A DNA stretch of 64,000 bases from CBDBLK01 sp965243145 (GCA_965243145.1 CBDEUB010000002.1:2108001-2172000); one strand, 5' to 3'. Counted from the stretch's first letter, positions 35,944 to 45,860 are shown. The notes: a model not told the origin generated them from the sequence alone. Made by a program: numbers and translations.

Positions 35944-38826
35944 ATGGCCAGCGTTTGGAAGGCCATCGCCGTCTTTCTTCCAGTACTGGCCTTCCATTGT
36001 CTTGGCATTTCCATTTGCGCTTCGGAGTCCCAAGCACAGGCACAGAAAGACAAGTCTTTAGCAAGCACCCACTACCTCATTGGGGAGATGGAATCTTTGC
36101 GCAATTCCTTGCCCCTGTCTGATCCCTCGCACATGGAACTCACTTTGAGGTTGGCGGATCTCTATTTCGATGTTTCCATTCAAGAGGGAGCTGAAGATAA
36201 TCACGCCACCCACAAGGCCAACCGCATGCGCGCCCTGGAACTCTACCGCAAGGGCCTCTCCGGCGTTCGCTCCACGGCCAACAAAGGCATGGCCCCGGTC
36301 AAAATTAGGTTTCAAATGGGCCGGCTCCTCTCTCGGCTAGACGAGCATGGGATGGCCGAAAAACATTATCTCCATGTCATTCAAAATGAGGCCTCTCCTA
36401 AAAAAATGCGCGAGCAGGCGCACTTGGCCTTGGCCGAATGGTACGACGAAGTTGGGCGCTACAAGCGCGCGTTTTCCCACTATGTGGCCACTCTCGAATT
36501 GTGTGAAATCCGCTCGACTTGCAATTATGTTCACTACCGCAAGGCATGGCTGCACTTTAAGGACAATCAATTGGACACCGCCATTGAGGAAATGAAACTC
36601 TCACTGTGGGCATCGGACAGTGAAGTTAGGGAATCCTCGCTCACCGATTTAATTTTGTTCATGTCCAATACCAATGGCCATGGGGTGGAGGAATTGGCCT
36701 ATATCAAAGATTTGTCCGCGCGCTTGAACCGGCCAGAGTTGGTTCAACAATTGACCGAGGCCTATTATGTGGCGGGAAATCGCCGTGCCGGCTCCCACCT
36801 GTTGGCCTACCTCAACCAACAGAGTCCCAACCTCTACTACGAGACGCGCCTGTTGGAAGAGGTTTACGGTTTTCGCAATTGGGGTAAAGTCGATCATTAC
36901 TTGACAGAAATGGCGGAACGAACCAGTGCCGACATTCCTAAAAAATCCGAAGAGGCCAAAGAGGTGCAGAAAATTTTTCGCCGCTTTTTAGTGCAGGTTG
37001 ATTCCGAGGCCCAGGTCATCACCGAACTCAACAATTTTCTCAAGCGTTCCATCGACATTTATCTCAAACTTTATTCCAATGATGATCTTCGCAAAAAACT
37101 CCAGCAGGGATGGCTCAAGGCCGAAGGAGACAAGTCCAAAAAAGTGGAACGACTGGGGCGTTGGATTGGAGAAGATTTGGCCTTTGGTTTTGATGCCAAA
37201 TCCATCCGGCAATTGCGCCAAAGTCGCTTGAGCTTGGCCCAGGAACTCAAAAACAGCGCGGTTGTCCTCGAAGAGTCCCTGGCCTTGGCCGAACTTTTAA
37301 AGAGTGGCCCGGAAGCGGATCAATTTCGCTATGTGGCCGCCAGGGAGTACTACACTCTCAAGGATTACGACAAGGCCTTGCCCATTTTTCAATCTTTGGT
37401 CGATGGGGCAATCGAGTCTCAATCTTTCGGCAAGTGGGCGATTCTCTCCCAAAACCTTGCCCTCGACATTTTTAATCACCGCAAGGACTACCAACGCATC
37501 ATTGGCCAGGTGGCCAAGTGGCAGGCGGCCACTGCTAATGTTCAGGATAAGAGCGTCCTCAAAGAAAAGGGCGCTATGGACAAAATTTTGATTGAAGCGC
37601 GGTTTGAGAAGGCCACCCAGATGGAGGATGGCCCCGAGAGTTTGCAGATATTTTACGATTTTTGTTTGCAAAACATTTTTGCCGAAAAATCGTGCTCTAA
37701 CGCCAAAGTTTTGTCGGTCAAATTTCAAGATCAGGCCAAGCTGATTGCCCTCTTAGAGCGCGAAAAAGATGAAAAAACTCTGATGGTGGAATATGAACTC
37801 ATGGGGCAATTTTCCAAGGCCGCCAAATTGCAGGAAAAGTTGAATTTGCGCCCCGTGGGACTGAAGGCCGGATACGATCTCTTTTTGAAGTTGGCCCTGC
37901 TCTATGAACTCGATCAAAACTGGAGCGAGCGCAACCGCATCCTCAAACAAATGATTAAGAAAATGCGGCGGGAAAAGGCCCTGCCCGCGGAGTACGAGGA
38001 AGTTCTCTTTGCGACTCTCGACGAGGCCAAATTGATTGGGCCAAATTCTCTCTCTCTACCCTGGTCGCTTCCCAAAAAATTGGAATTGGCCGGGCGTTTG
38101 GAATTGGAGAGATCGGATCGCAAAACTCGGGAATTGCTTTTGGCCCAAAGGGAGAGTCAGGGAGCGGCCTGGTCGAAGCTCATTCTCGTCAAAGTCCAGC
38201 GCGCTTTTGCTTCGGTTAAAAGGGGGGCATTTGCCGGCCGGAGGGGACAGCGCTTGTTTAAACGGCGCACGGGCCAGATTGAAAACTTTGTGAAAATTGC
38301 CAGTGAGCACCTGGACGGGGCGGATTTGGAAACCCGCACTTACCTTTTGCACATGTTGAAGACCACTTATGCCAGAATGGTAGAGGATATTCTGAACACG
38401 CCTGTACCTCCCAACCTCGATGAGGAAACCCTGGCCAAAGTCCGGGGCCAGCTTGCCGCCATGGCCGCCCCTTTTGAAAAAACTCAGCGGGATTACCAAC
38501 TCCTTTTGGAAAAACAACTGGCGGATTTTCAGGATGCCGGGGAACTCGAACGGGTGCGGGGGAATTTGGTGGAGGAAGTGGCCGATTATGCGTCTCTTAT
38601 TCCTACCCCCGAACGCCTGGCCAAGAACTTTGAATCACTAGACTACGCTCCCGTTTCCGGACTTCGCCAAAAATTGTCGAGTAAACCGGACGGCCAAGAA
38701 ACCCTCTCCCAGTTGTTGGCCTTTTATCGGGAACATAAAATTGACAGGTTGGTGGCCTATTACACGGGGCGCTTGGAAAATCTTAAAGTTGTTACCCATA
38801 CTGATAAGCAGGAGCAGGTGGAATGA
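35944..38826 (+). CDS. Large secreted TPR-repeat protein of gliding-type operon
   Basis: ATG 35944 lies 2 bp past the previous stop; the signal peptide runs to about SICASESQA. The 960-residue protein is almost wholly helical with TPR-like pairs (for example KMREQAHLALAEWYDEVGRYKRAFSHYVATLELC and DQFRYVAAREYYTLKDYDKALPIFQSLV). It is probably a periplasmic scaffold. Its position resembles the TPR components of gliding machines (GltE/GltI-like), but length and sequence do not allow a one-to-one name. Confidence 0.8.
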   Translation: MASVWKAIAVFLPVLAFHCLGISICASESQAQAQKDKSLASTHYLIGEMESLRNSLPLSDPSHMELTLRLADLYFDVSIQEGAEDNHATHKANRMRALELYRKGLSGVRSTANKGMAPVKIRFQMGRLLSRLDEHGMAEKHYLHVIQNEASPKKMREQAHLALAEWYDEVGRYKRAFSHYVATLELCEIRSTCNYVHYRKAWLHFKDNQLDTAIEEMKLSLWASDSEVRESSLTDLILFMSNTNGHGVEELAYIKDLSARLNRPELVQQLTEAYYVAGNRRAGSHLLAYLNQQSPNLYYETRLLEEVYGFRNWGKVDHYLTEMAERTSADIPKKSEEAKEVQKIFRRFLVQVDSEAQVITELNNFLKRSIDIYLKLYSNDDLRKKLQQGWLKAEGDKSKKVERLGRWIGEDLAFGFDAKSIRQLRQSRLSLAQELKNSAVVLEESLALAELLKSGPEADQFRYVAAREYYTLKDYDKALPIFQSLVDGAIESQSFGKWAILSQNLALDIFNHRKDYQRIIGQVAKWQAATANVQDKSVLKEKGAMDKILIEARFEKATQMEDGPESLQIFYDFCLQNIFAEKSCSNAKVLSVKFQDQAKLIALLEREKDEKTLMVEYELMGQFSKAAKLQEKLNLRPVGLKAGYDLFLKLALLYELDQNWSERNRILKQMIKKMRREKALPAEYEEVLFATLDEAKLIGPNSLSLPWSLPKKLELAGRLELERSDRKTRELLLAQRESQGAAWSKLILVKVQRAFASVKRGAFAGRRGQRLFKRRTGQIENFVKIASEHLDGADLETRTYLLHMLKTTYARMVEDILNTPVPPNLDEETLAKVRGQLAAMAAPFEKTQRDYQLLLEKQLADFQDAGELERVRGNLVEEVADYASLIPTPERLAKNFESLDYAPVSGLRQKLSSKPDGQETLSQLLAFYREHKIDRLVAYYTGRLENLKVVTHTDKQEQVE

Positions 38827-39128
38827 ATGTCGACCGAATGTTTTGGGGAATCATTTTTTTGTGGGCCTTTTTCCTTTTGAATCCCCTGGGGGCACAGGAG
38901 GAAAGTGCGCCGCAATCACCAGAGTTGTCAAAAGACGCAAAAGTTAAGGTAAGATATAGGAAATCGGGCCGAATCGACTTCGAGTCTCTTTTGATCGAGG
39001 GCGAGAGAAAGAGGCCCGAAATGTCGGTGGTGACCGGCAATGTGGGGGAAAAGGATTCTGGCCTTTTGAAATTTAGAAAGGACTTTTTGGATATGATTTC
39101 CAACGACTTGGGGGAAGCGATCCCGTGA
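38823..39128 (+). CDS. Small secreted protein in gliding-type operon
   Basis: The 101-residue frame overlaps the TPR gene (ATGA) and the next gene (GTGA), so all three are translationally coupled. It has a signal peptide ending near NPLGAQ and a short charged mature part. No family recognised. The tight overlaps on both sides make it very likely a real gene. Confidence 0.75.
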   Translation: MNVDRMFWGIIFLWAFFLLNPLGAQEESAPQSPELSKDAKVKVRYRKSGRIDFESLLIEGERKRPEMSVVTGNVGEKDSGLLKFRKDFLDMISNDLGEAIP

Positions 39129-40327
39129 TCACCATAGAGTCGGAAAGTGGCGAACTGGTCAAGGTGCTCAAAAATATCTCGCAGGGCAAGTTTGGCCTGC
39201 ACGAATATTTCGGTTTTATTGGCCTGGATCGGGCCAAACAGAGAATCCAGGGCCGTAAACTTCAAGGCCACGAATTTAACCGCGATCATTGGCATTGCCG
39301 CTTTCAATTATCGGAACGGAAGGGCCTTCTCTCGGTAGACGGCCTGGTCAATTGCAAGGCGGTTGAAGCGCAACGGGATTGGTGGCTCGAAACGCCTATG
39401 GGCAAGTTCAAGCTGGGCCTACAAAGCAGTGCCGAGATTCAGGATTTGCTCGGCCCTCACGAAGACGAAGACCGCTGGTACAACCGGCTCCCCGAGTGGG
39501 GGTTGCTCCTCACTTTTCTCTTGATTCCGGTGCTCCTGTATGTTTTGGATCGGCCAATCGAGGAAGAAGAGGTGGAAGAAGAACCCGTTGAACCAGTGGT
39601 GGTGAAGATTGTCAAACCCGCCCAGACGGTCAATGTGAGGCGTGAGAACAACCCCAACCTCAAAATTAAACCCCTCTCTGCCGCCGAACGATCCCAGAGA
39701 GCGGTTAAGAGAAATTTGGGTTTTCTCGGCATGTTGGGTTCCCAGGAAATTAAGGATGTGGTGGGGGGAGTGCCTCAGGAACTCAAACAGGCCACGGCGG
39801 GTGCTGGCCCCGGGGGAGATGCCGGCAGTGGCGGCGAAGTGTTGACTGGCCTGGGACGGGGACTTAAAAAAGTGACAGTGGGAAATACCGGCGTGCGTGG
39901 CCTTGGAGGCGTGGGCACCAAGGGGGCCGGAGGTGGCCGCGGTGGTTATGGCAATACACTGGTGGCCAGTGGTGGTGGTTCCGGCATTTCGGCCATTTCA
40001 GTTTCCAGTTCAGATTTATTATTAGATGGTGGGATCAGTCGCTACGCCATTAACGCCACCATCGCCAAATATTTAAACCAGGTGAGGCGTTGTTATGAAG
40101 AACAACTCAAAACCAAACCTACACTGCAAGGCCTGGTGGAAGTTCGCTTTGAAATTAATCCCGTGGGCCGACTCAATTATTCCCGTGTCGGCCGAACAAC
40201 CTTAAAGGACTCACCAACTGAACGATGCATTACCGGCAAGATGATGTCTTGGCAATTCCCCAAACCTAAAGGTGCGGTCAAAGTGCCGGTCAAATATCCG
40301 TTTATGTTGAGGCCAGTGGGTTCTTAA
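39125..40327 (+). CDS. TonB-like protein with AgmX/PglI-type C-terminal domain
   Basis: GTG 39125 overlaps the previous stop. Residues 1-120 form a soluble, probably cytoplasmic, domain. A membrane helix lies at about 125-142 (LLLTFLLIPVLLYVL), followed by an acidic, proline-containing linker (EEEEVEEEPVEP) and a glycine-rich stretch at about 225-290. The last 98 residues match the AgmX/PglI C-terminal pattern: RRCYEEQLKTKPTLQGLVEVRFEI, a second Cys in ERCI, and SWQFPKPKGAVKVPVKYPFML. This is the TonB-like arm of the gliding machine (GltG/GltJ class) that couples the motor to outer parts. Confidence 0.85.
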   Translation: MITIESESGELVKVLKNISQGKFGLHEYFGFIGLDRAKQRIQGRKLQGHEFNRDHWHCRFQLSERKGLLSVDGLVNCKAVEAQRDWWLETPMGKFKLGLQSSAEIQDLLGPHEDEDRWYNRLPEWGLLLTFLLIPVLLYVLDRPIEEEEVEEEPVEPVVVKIVKPAQTVNVRRENNPNLKIKPLSAAERSQRAVKRNLGFLGMLGSQEIKDVVGGVPQELKQATAGAGPGGDAGSGGEVLTGLGRGLKKVTVGNTGVRGLGGVGTKGAGGGRGGYGNTLVASGGGSGISAISVSSSDLLLDGGISRYAINATIAKYLNQVRRCYEEQLKTKPTLQGLVEVRFEINPVGRLNYSRVGRTTLKDSPTERCITGKMMSWQFPKPKGAVKVPVKYPFMLRPVGS

Positions 40328-40343
40328 ACAGCGAGGCCAGTTT

Positions 40344-42368
40344 ATGTTGAAATTAACCATTTACACTCTTTTGGCAGGCCTTTTTCTCTTGGCCAGTTGC
40401 CGGCAAAATCCCTATCCCGAAGAGGGAACACTGCGGGAAGTGCAAAGGAGTGAACCCCTCGAACCTCTGCCCGAATTGTCGATGGCAATCAGTGATGTCA
40501 TCGAATTTAATGAGGGCCGTTACCGGGAATATCAAGTACGCGTGGCGGTTAAGGGAGGGGGAACTCCCCAAGTGGAAGTTAAAGATTTGCCCAAAGGGGC
40601 CGAATTTGACCCTGGTGAACGCAAGATTAAGTGGAGGCCTTCCTTTTTTGACGGCAACAACCCCAACGACCCCAGCGAGCGGTTGCAGATTTATCCCATT
40701 ACCGTGTGGCTGCGCAGTTCCGCCGATCCCGTCCGCGCTTTGCGCCGGAGGGTCAATCTTCTGGTCTACGATGTTCCCCGGGATGTGGAAATTCAATTTG
40801 CCCGCGGAGGAGGAAGTGTCAAAGAAGGGGATTCTTATTCCCACGCTTTTGAGATCATCGACCCGGATTATCCCAAGGGCGATTTTCGCGTGGCCTTGGA
40901 AGGCATGCCTGCCAATATGGAGCTTAAAAAGGAGAGTGAAAGGGGATACCGCCTGAATTTTGCACCCGATCACTTTCATGTCCACCGCCGCAAGCATGGC
41001 GACAGGATAACTTACAATGGACAAATTGTGGTTTCCAACCCTGCTAACCATACTTATAAGCAGAATTTAAAGATTGTGGTTCTCGATGTGCGTTTGCCCC
41101 CTAAATTGGTCGTCCCACAGGAGATCACCCAGGGCCTTGATGTCAATTTGCAAGTGGTGGCCTACGATCTCAACAAGGAAATGAGCCCCGATTTGGAATT
41201 GAGGTATCACCGCCCCAATTTTGGGGATTTTAAAGTGGTGGCCACTAAAAACGAAGAAAATTTTTCTACAGTTCTCAATGTCACTTGGAATGACATTCCC
41301 CCCTCGAAGAACGGAAAAATTCACACCTTGCGGTTCGGTGCTTGTGTGCTTGGAAAGAATCGACGCAAGGATTTTTGTCGGAGTGAATCGACCAAAGTCA
41401 AAACGGTGGTGCGCGACCGCAAACCTCCGCTTATCACTCGCACATCTTGGCCTGTTGGGGAATTGGTTTATTTGGGATTTAATGAAAAGTTTGACCGCAT
41501 TTTAAGTATTGTCGATCAAGAAAACCGGAATTTGCGTCCCGATGTGGAGATTTTTCCAGAAGAATTAAGGCCCTATGTTCAATGGTTTAGCGGCCGGTTG
41601 AGATTGAAATTTAACAAACCGGGCGTTTTCCAATTTAATGTGGTGGCCACCTCTCAGTACAAAATGTCGTCGGCGGAGAGTTTTTTGGTGGAAGTTTTCC
41701 CCGAAGACCGCAAAAAGACCTTATTGTTTGCCGACTCCACTCGCGATCCGGAAGTGCGTTTTTACAAAGAGGCCTTTCAAAATATGGATATTATGAATCC
41801 CGCCATTCAAAAGATAAGTGCGCGGGATATCTCTGGCCGCGATACTCTGGTGATCACCACCAGCACCTTAATGGACGAAACGGTTTCGCCTGAAATATTG
41901 GAAGCGGTCAACAAAATCAAAAATGTTATGATCGCCTCTCCTTTGATCGATAATTTGCCGGAAGAACTTTTGAACAAGTGGATGGAGCGCTACCAATTTC
42001 ATCCTATTGGACGCTATTCAGCACTGCCCAACACTCCCGCCCTGGAGAATATTCAATTGGCAAAAACTTCCCAATTTGTGAGTTCTAAACACCCCATTGG
42101 ACTTAAACTTAGCAGCACTCCCGAATCACCTGATCCCATGATTTTTAACGGTGGCCTCGACGACACCAACAAAATTTGTAAAGGTGTGGTGGGATTAACC
42201 ACTACGGGCAATAACCCCTATGTTTTGGGATTGGTTTGCCGCCGTAACATCAGACACGGCGGTCGCTTGGCCATTCTGGGAACCGAGTGGTCTGATTTCA
42301 AAGTGGCCGAACAGGATGCCAACATTCCCTTTGAATGGTTTAAAACTATGCTTTTGAGCGATTTTTAG
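40344..42368 (+). CDS. Lipoprotein with Ig/cadherin-like domains in gliding-type operon
   Basis: The lipobox is LLAS before Cys19 (signal MLKLTIYTLLAGLFLLAS). The first 400 residues contain several strand-rich modules that read like Ig or cadherin-like domains (WRPSFFDGNNPNDPSERLQIYPITV; EIIDPDYPKGDFRVALEGMPANM). The final 200 residues (LLFADSTRDPEV onwards) look like an alpha/beta domain. No catalytic motif is seen. It should sit in the outer or inner membrane leaflet facing the periplasm. Confidence 0.75.
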   Translation: MLKLTIYTLLAGLFLLASCRQNPYPEEGTLREVQRSEPLEPLPELSMAISDVIEFNEGRYREYQVRVAVKGGGTPQVEVKDLPKGAEFDPGERKIKWRPSFFDGNNPNDPSERLQIYPITVWLRSSADPVRALRRRVNLLVYDVPRDVEIQFARGGGSVKEGDSYSHAFEIIDPDYPKGDFRVALEGMPANMELKKESERGYRLNFAPDHFHVHRRKHGDRITYNGQIVVSNPANHTYKQNLKIVVLDVRLPPKLVVPQEITQGLDVNLQVVAYDLNKEMSPDLELRYHRPNFGDFKVVATKNEENFSTVLNVTWNDIPPSKNGKIHTLRFGACVLGKNRRKDFCRSESTKVKTVVRDRKPPLITRTSWPVGELVYLGFNEKFDRILSIVDQENRNLRPDVEIFPEELRPYVQWFSGRLRLKFNKPGVFQFNVVATSQYKMSSAESFLVEVFPEDRKKTLLFADSTRDPEVRFYKEAFQNMDIMNPAIQKISARDISGRDTLVITTSTLMDETVSPEILEAVNKIKNVMIASPLIDNLPEELLNKWMERYQFHPIGRYSALPNTPALENIQLAKTSQFVSSKHPIGLKLSSTPESPDPMIFNGGLDDTNKICKGVVGLTTTGNNPYVLGLVCRRNIRHGGRLAILGTEWSDFKVAEQDANIPFEWFKTMLLSDF

Positions 42369-42405
42369 GCCAAGTAGTGAGGATCATTCGTGAAAAATAA
42401 AATTT

Positions 42406-42568
42406 GTAACTGCTCACACTTCAGTCCATCTTGCCTCCGCATCCTGCTCCGGCACTGCCCATCAGGGCAGTCGTCGCTCGTCGCTTTCCTGGCGACTCCG
42501 TGCGAGTCAGCTTCGCCATCGCTCCCTGCAATCTGGCCCAAATTGAGAGCAGTTACCGTGCTTTTATC
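42406..42568 (+). repeat. Structured dispersed repeat, copy B
   Basis: Terminal repeats are GTAACTGCTCACA (42406-42418) and TGAGAGCAGTTAC (42544-42556). The change from AAGTG to AACTG on the left is matched by CACTT to CAGTT on the right, so pairing is kept. Hairpins: ACTGCCC/GGGCAGT around the ATCA loop, and GTCGCT/GGCGAC with a G-T pair. The right flank GTGCTTTTATC supplies the probable GTG start of the downstream barrel gene. Confidence 0.85.
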
Positions 42569-43262
42569 TCCGTTTTTCTTTGTGATAGCAAGTTTTTCTC
42601 TTCACGCCGAAGAAAAGGCAGTGTTGGAAGGAGTGCCCCTAGAGGAAAAACTGCGTCAGCTTCACATTCCCGACGATGAAATTTCACCCACTTTAAGCGA
42701 AGAACAACTGCAAATTGTCAACACCCGGTATTCCAGCTTGATCAACCGTCACGAGGTGACTTTGCGTGGTGCTCACAATTTTACTTCGGAAGGGCACTTG
42801 CGGGTGAGGCAAGCGGCCTTGTCCTATCGCTACCATTTAAACGATCGCTGGTCTTTTGGATTGCGCTATGTCCGCCATTCTAATAAATTGAGCAAAGACG
42901 GGGATTTTTTGTTGTCTCAACAAAAAATTGTTCCCGATACCGATTACGCTCTCAACGCCCAGGAATTGTTTGCCTCTTACAACACTATCTACGGAAAGTT
43001 GCGCTGGTCGGAGCGCCGGGTGGTTTATTTTGACCAGTACATTTCCCTGGGAGGTGGCCAAATAGAATTGGCCTCGGATCGCACCCAGCACGCCTTTGTC
43101 GATCTCGGTTTTGTTTTTTGGCCGTCGCGGTGGGGGAGTTTGAGGGTCGGGATCAAAAATGAAATGTATGAGCAAATCAAACGCAGTGGGGAGAATTTTC
43201 GCTACAATGCCGTGGGATATTTGGAATTTGGGTACCTCTTTGGCATGGGCAACTATTTGTGA
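42558..43262 (+). CDS. Outer-membrane beta-barrel protein of gliding-type operon
   Basis: The frame is open from 42390, but the first 56 codons are simply the dispersed repeat read through. Starting at GTG 42558, in the repeat's right flank, gives a signal peptide (LLSPFFFVIASFSLHA) and the mature EEKAVLEG. The mature protein has alternating aromatic strands and resembles the small outer-membrane barrel family of myxobacteria and relatives found with gliding genes (FASYNTIYGKLRWSERRVVYFDQYISLGGG). A GAGAG in the repeat end may serve as ribosome site. The next gene starts by overlapping its stop. Confidence 0.78.
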   Translation: MLLSPFFFVIASFSLHAEEKAVLEGVPLEEKLRQLHIPDDEISPTLSEEQLQIVNTRYSSLINRHEVTLRGAHNFTSEGHLRVRQAALSYRYHLNDRWSFGLRYVRHSNKLSKDGDFLLSQQKIVPDTDYALNAQELFASYNTIYGKLRWSERRVVYFDQYISLGGGQIELASDRTQHAFVDLGFVFWPSRWGSLRVGIKNEMYEQIKRSGENFRYNAVGYLEFGYLFGMGNYL

Positions 43263-44809
43263 AAAGAGTTGTTTTATTACTGGGATATTGCTTGTGGGTA
43301 TTCGGGGGTTATGCCAACTCCACCCAACTTCTCATGCGTGGAGAAGAGGGGGCAGATTTAAACATTTCCCGCCAGTGGGCCAAAAGGGATCAATTCAAAC
43401 TCGACGATGCCTTTTTGATTCAGTTTTTTAGTGCCTGGAAGGCCCAGACCAGTTTGAACTCGGTCGCCAACGCCTGGATGGAGGCCTTTTTTTCAGGGGA
43501 CTATTTGCCTGCTTTGCAAACTCTCCCGACTCTTCGAGGCAGTGGGGTTGCACGGTTGCGGGCCGCTGCGGAACTCTATTTGCTCTACCGTTTAGGCCAC
43601 ACTCAATCGTTTTTGCGCAAGTGGATTGAGCACAGTGGCCAGAGAAATTTTTTACAAACCGAATTGGGACTGGCCCTCGATCGCGTCTTGGAACCGCACA
43701 TCAGTTCTCTCGTGGCCAATTCGGGTTTTTATTTAACGCCAGAGCAAGAAAAAAAATTGATTAAAATCAAGGCACAAAGTTCTGTGGTCAACCACTTTTT
43801 GCAAGGCCTGAGAGCGGCATCTTCTGGCCATGAGGCAATTCGGTGGATTGGCGGCCTTCCCGCCGAAGACCCCTTGCGCTTGCATTTGGCATTTTCCGCT
43901 TTGTTGACTTACGCCCGTCAGGGCAAATTGGGGGCCTCGGGGAAATTACTCAACCAGGTGATCGATCCCCAAATGGAGAAAAATCAGAACGCCGAAGACA
44001 TTGCCTTTTATTATCTCACCGTTGCGCGTTTGTTGTATCAGGCCCAAGAATGGGGAGAGGCCGAGCGGTTTTACTATTTGATTCCCGAGAGTTCACAATA
44101 TTTTGTCCAGGCCAGAACGGAAGTTTTGTGGATTCATTTGCGCCAGCGCCGCTTTTCAAAAATTAAGGGAGAGTTGGCCACTCTTCAACTGGATATTTTC
44201 AACGATCGCTTTTATCCCGAGGTTTTTTTAATAGGCACCATGGCCGATGTGATGCTGTGCCATTTTTCTGCCGCCAGAAAAAATATCCACCGTTTTGTCA
44301 ATATTAACACCAAATGGGCGCAAAAAATTGAGCGGGAATTGCAAAACTCCAATCCGTCCATTGTCAATGAAACCTTTGCTATTCGCCATTGGAAAGGAGC
44401 GCTCGCCAGTTTAAAAAAGGAACAATTGGCCCTGAGAGAGCAACAAATTCCCCGATACGAAAAGGACTTAACTTTCTTGGGGCAAAAAATTGAGGATGCT
44501 TTGCTTGAAGAGGCGCGGCTACAGTGGCGCAACCGCAAAAAAATTCTTGAGGAAACCCTCTACAAGATGAGTTTCGTACGCGTCGAACTCTTGAGTCGTG
44601 TGCGCGCTTTCCGTCGGGGTGTGGGCCGTGAAGTACTCACTGGCCAGGCCTCTGGTCAGGATCAGATTCAATTTTACAGTGCGGCCCCGGCCAGGGGGAA
44701 TCGGTTGGTTTTTCCCGCCGATGGCCACCTTTGGGGGGATGAACTTTTTAACATGGATGCGAGGGTAAAAAATGGATGTTTTATTGAGAGGCGGCCCGGT
44801 GAAAAATAA
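43259..44809 (+). CDS. Secreted helical-repeat protein of gliding-type operon
   Basis: GTG 43259 overlaps the previous stop (GTGA). A signal peptide (VVLLLGYCLWVFGGYA) is followed by about 490 residues of helical repeats with TPR-like pairs (EDIAFYYLTVARLLYQAQEWGEAERFYYLIPE) and a C-terminal basic, coiled helix near LEEARLQWRNRKKILEETL. It is likely a periplasmic scaffold. I cannot assign it to a named Glt component. Confidence 0.72.
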   Translation: MKRVVLLLGYCLWVFGGYANSTQLLMRGEEGADLNISRQWAKRDQFKLDDAFLIQFFSAWKAQTSLNSVANAWMEAFFSGDYLPALQTLPTLRGSGVARLRAAAELYLLYRLGHTQSFLRKWIEHSGQRNFLQTELGLALDRVLEPHISSLVANSGFYLTPEQEKKLIKIKAQSSVVNHFLQGLRAASSGHEAIRWIGGLPAEDPLRLHLAFSALLTYARQGKLGASGKLLNQVIDPQMEKNQNAEDIAFYYLTVARLLYQAQEWGEAERFYYLIPESSQYFVQARTEVLWIHLRQRRFSKIKGELATLQLDIFNDRFYPEVFLIGTMADVMLCHFSAARKNIHRFVNINTKWAQKIERELQNSNPSIVNETFAIRHWKGALASLKKEQLALREQQIPRYEKDLTFLGQKIEDALLEEARLQWRNRKKILEETLYKMSFVRVELLSRVRAFRRGVGREVLTGQASGQDQIQFYSAAPARGNRLVFPADGHLWGDELFNMDARVKNGCFIERRPGEK

Positions 44810-45860
44810 ACTTTGGGCCATTGTTCACGCTCTTTTTTTACTTTTGTGTTATCTCAGTTGTGGTGACAAACAAACGGCCTATCTCTACCACGATGTTTTA
44901 CCCCTGCAAGAGGCAGATGATCGTATCTATCCTCTCAGTTATTTAAATACCGATAAGAGAATTGATGTGCTCATGGTGATCGACAACTCGGGAAGTATGC
45001 AAAATATTCAAAACAATGTGATTACCAATGCCGATGTTTTCTTTGAACAATTTGCCAAACGCCAGTTCATCGATTGGAAATTAGGCATTGTCTCAACCAG
45101 TAGTGCGGAAAGTCCTTATCTGGGTTTTAACCGGCCTTTTAGTTCTTCATTGATTGATCCCAACGATCCTGTAACTTTTGCCAAGGCCATTCAAACCTTT
45201 GGCGAAGCAGTTAGACGGTTGGGAACCCGGGGAGATCACGCCGAATATGTTTTTTATAATGTCAAAAAGCCTCTCGATCTCTACGGGGCCACCAGCACCA
45301 ATCCTTTTTTGCGCAGGAACGCCCATTTAGTGGTGATTATGATCAGTGATGAACCGGAACAGAGTCAAAAAAATTATGGCCCTCTGTACGATGCTGAAGA
45401 TTTTTATAATCACATATTGCAATATATTGGCAGCGATAAAGTTTTGCGTTTTTATGGGGCCTTGGCCTTTCGGGATTTAAAAGCATGTCAAAATACGGCC
45501 TACAACGGAAGGTATGCCGGGAGTCCCTTTGAAAAGATTATTGACCATTCCGATGGCCTGGTGATTTCGGCCTGTTCTCCGCAATTCGGGATGGAATTGG
45601 CAAAAATAGGAAGGGATATTGCTTCCATTGTGGGGATTCCCAGTTTGTTGCTCAGGCGCAGACCGCTGGTGGAAACGCTGGAAATTTATTACCAGGGAAA
45701 TCTCATTCCTCCGGGGAAAAAGGAGGACGGCGGGTTTTGGTTTTATGAAGAGGAAACCAATACCATCAATTTCTACGATATAAATTTTGTTAAAGATATT
45801 AAAAACGATCACTTTCGCATTGAGTTTGATGTTGATGATGGATATAACCGCAACGAATAA
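44799..45860 (+). CDS. Lipoprotein with von Willebrand A-like domain
   Basis: I start at GTG 44799, with a GAGAGG ribosome site and a lipoprotein signal ending YLS before Cys; the frame opens at 44772. The domain beginning RIDVLMVIDNSGSMQNIQ has the MIDAS metal site DxSxS, and HLVVIMISDEPEQS fits a later strand of the same fold. Such domains bind protein partners through a metal ion. It closes the operon and overlaps the previous gene by 11 bp. A vWA lipoprotein is not part of the core gliding set I know, so it may be lineage-specific. Confidence 0.75.
   Translation: MKNKLWAIVHALFLLLCYLSCGDKQTAYLYHDVLPLQEADDRIYPLSYLNTDKRIDVLMVIDNSGSMQNIQNNVITNADVFFEQFAKRQFIDWKLGIVSTSSAESPYLGFNRPFSSSLIDPNDPVTFAKAIQTFGEAVRRLGTRGDHAEYVFYNVKKPLDLYGATSTNPFLRRNAHLVVIMISDEPEQSQKNYGPLYDAEDFYNHILQYIGSDKVLRFYGALAFRDLKACQNTAYNGRYAGSPFEKIIDHSDGLVISACSPQFGMELAKIGRDIASIVGIPSLLLRRRPLVETLEIYYQGNLIPPGKKEDGGFWFYEEETNTINFYDINFVKDIKNDHFRIEFDVDDGYNRNE

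Noticed and set aside
38823..40327. Frameshift splitting one gene into the 101-residue frame and the AgmX/PglI-type gene
   Set aside because: The small frame has its own signal peptide and the junction is a clean GTGA overlap like others in this operon, so two genes are more likely.
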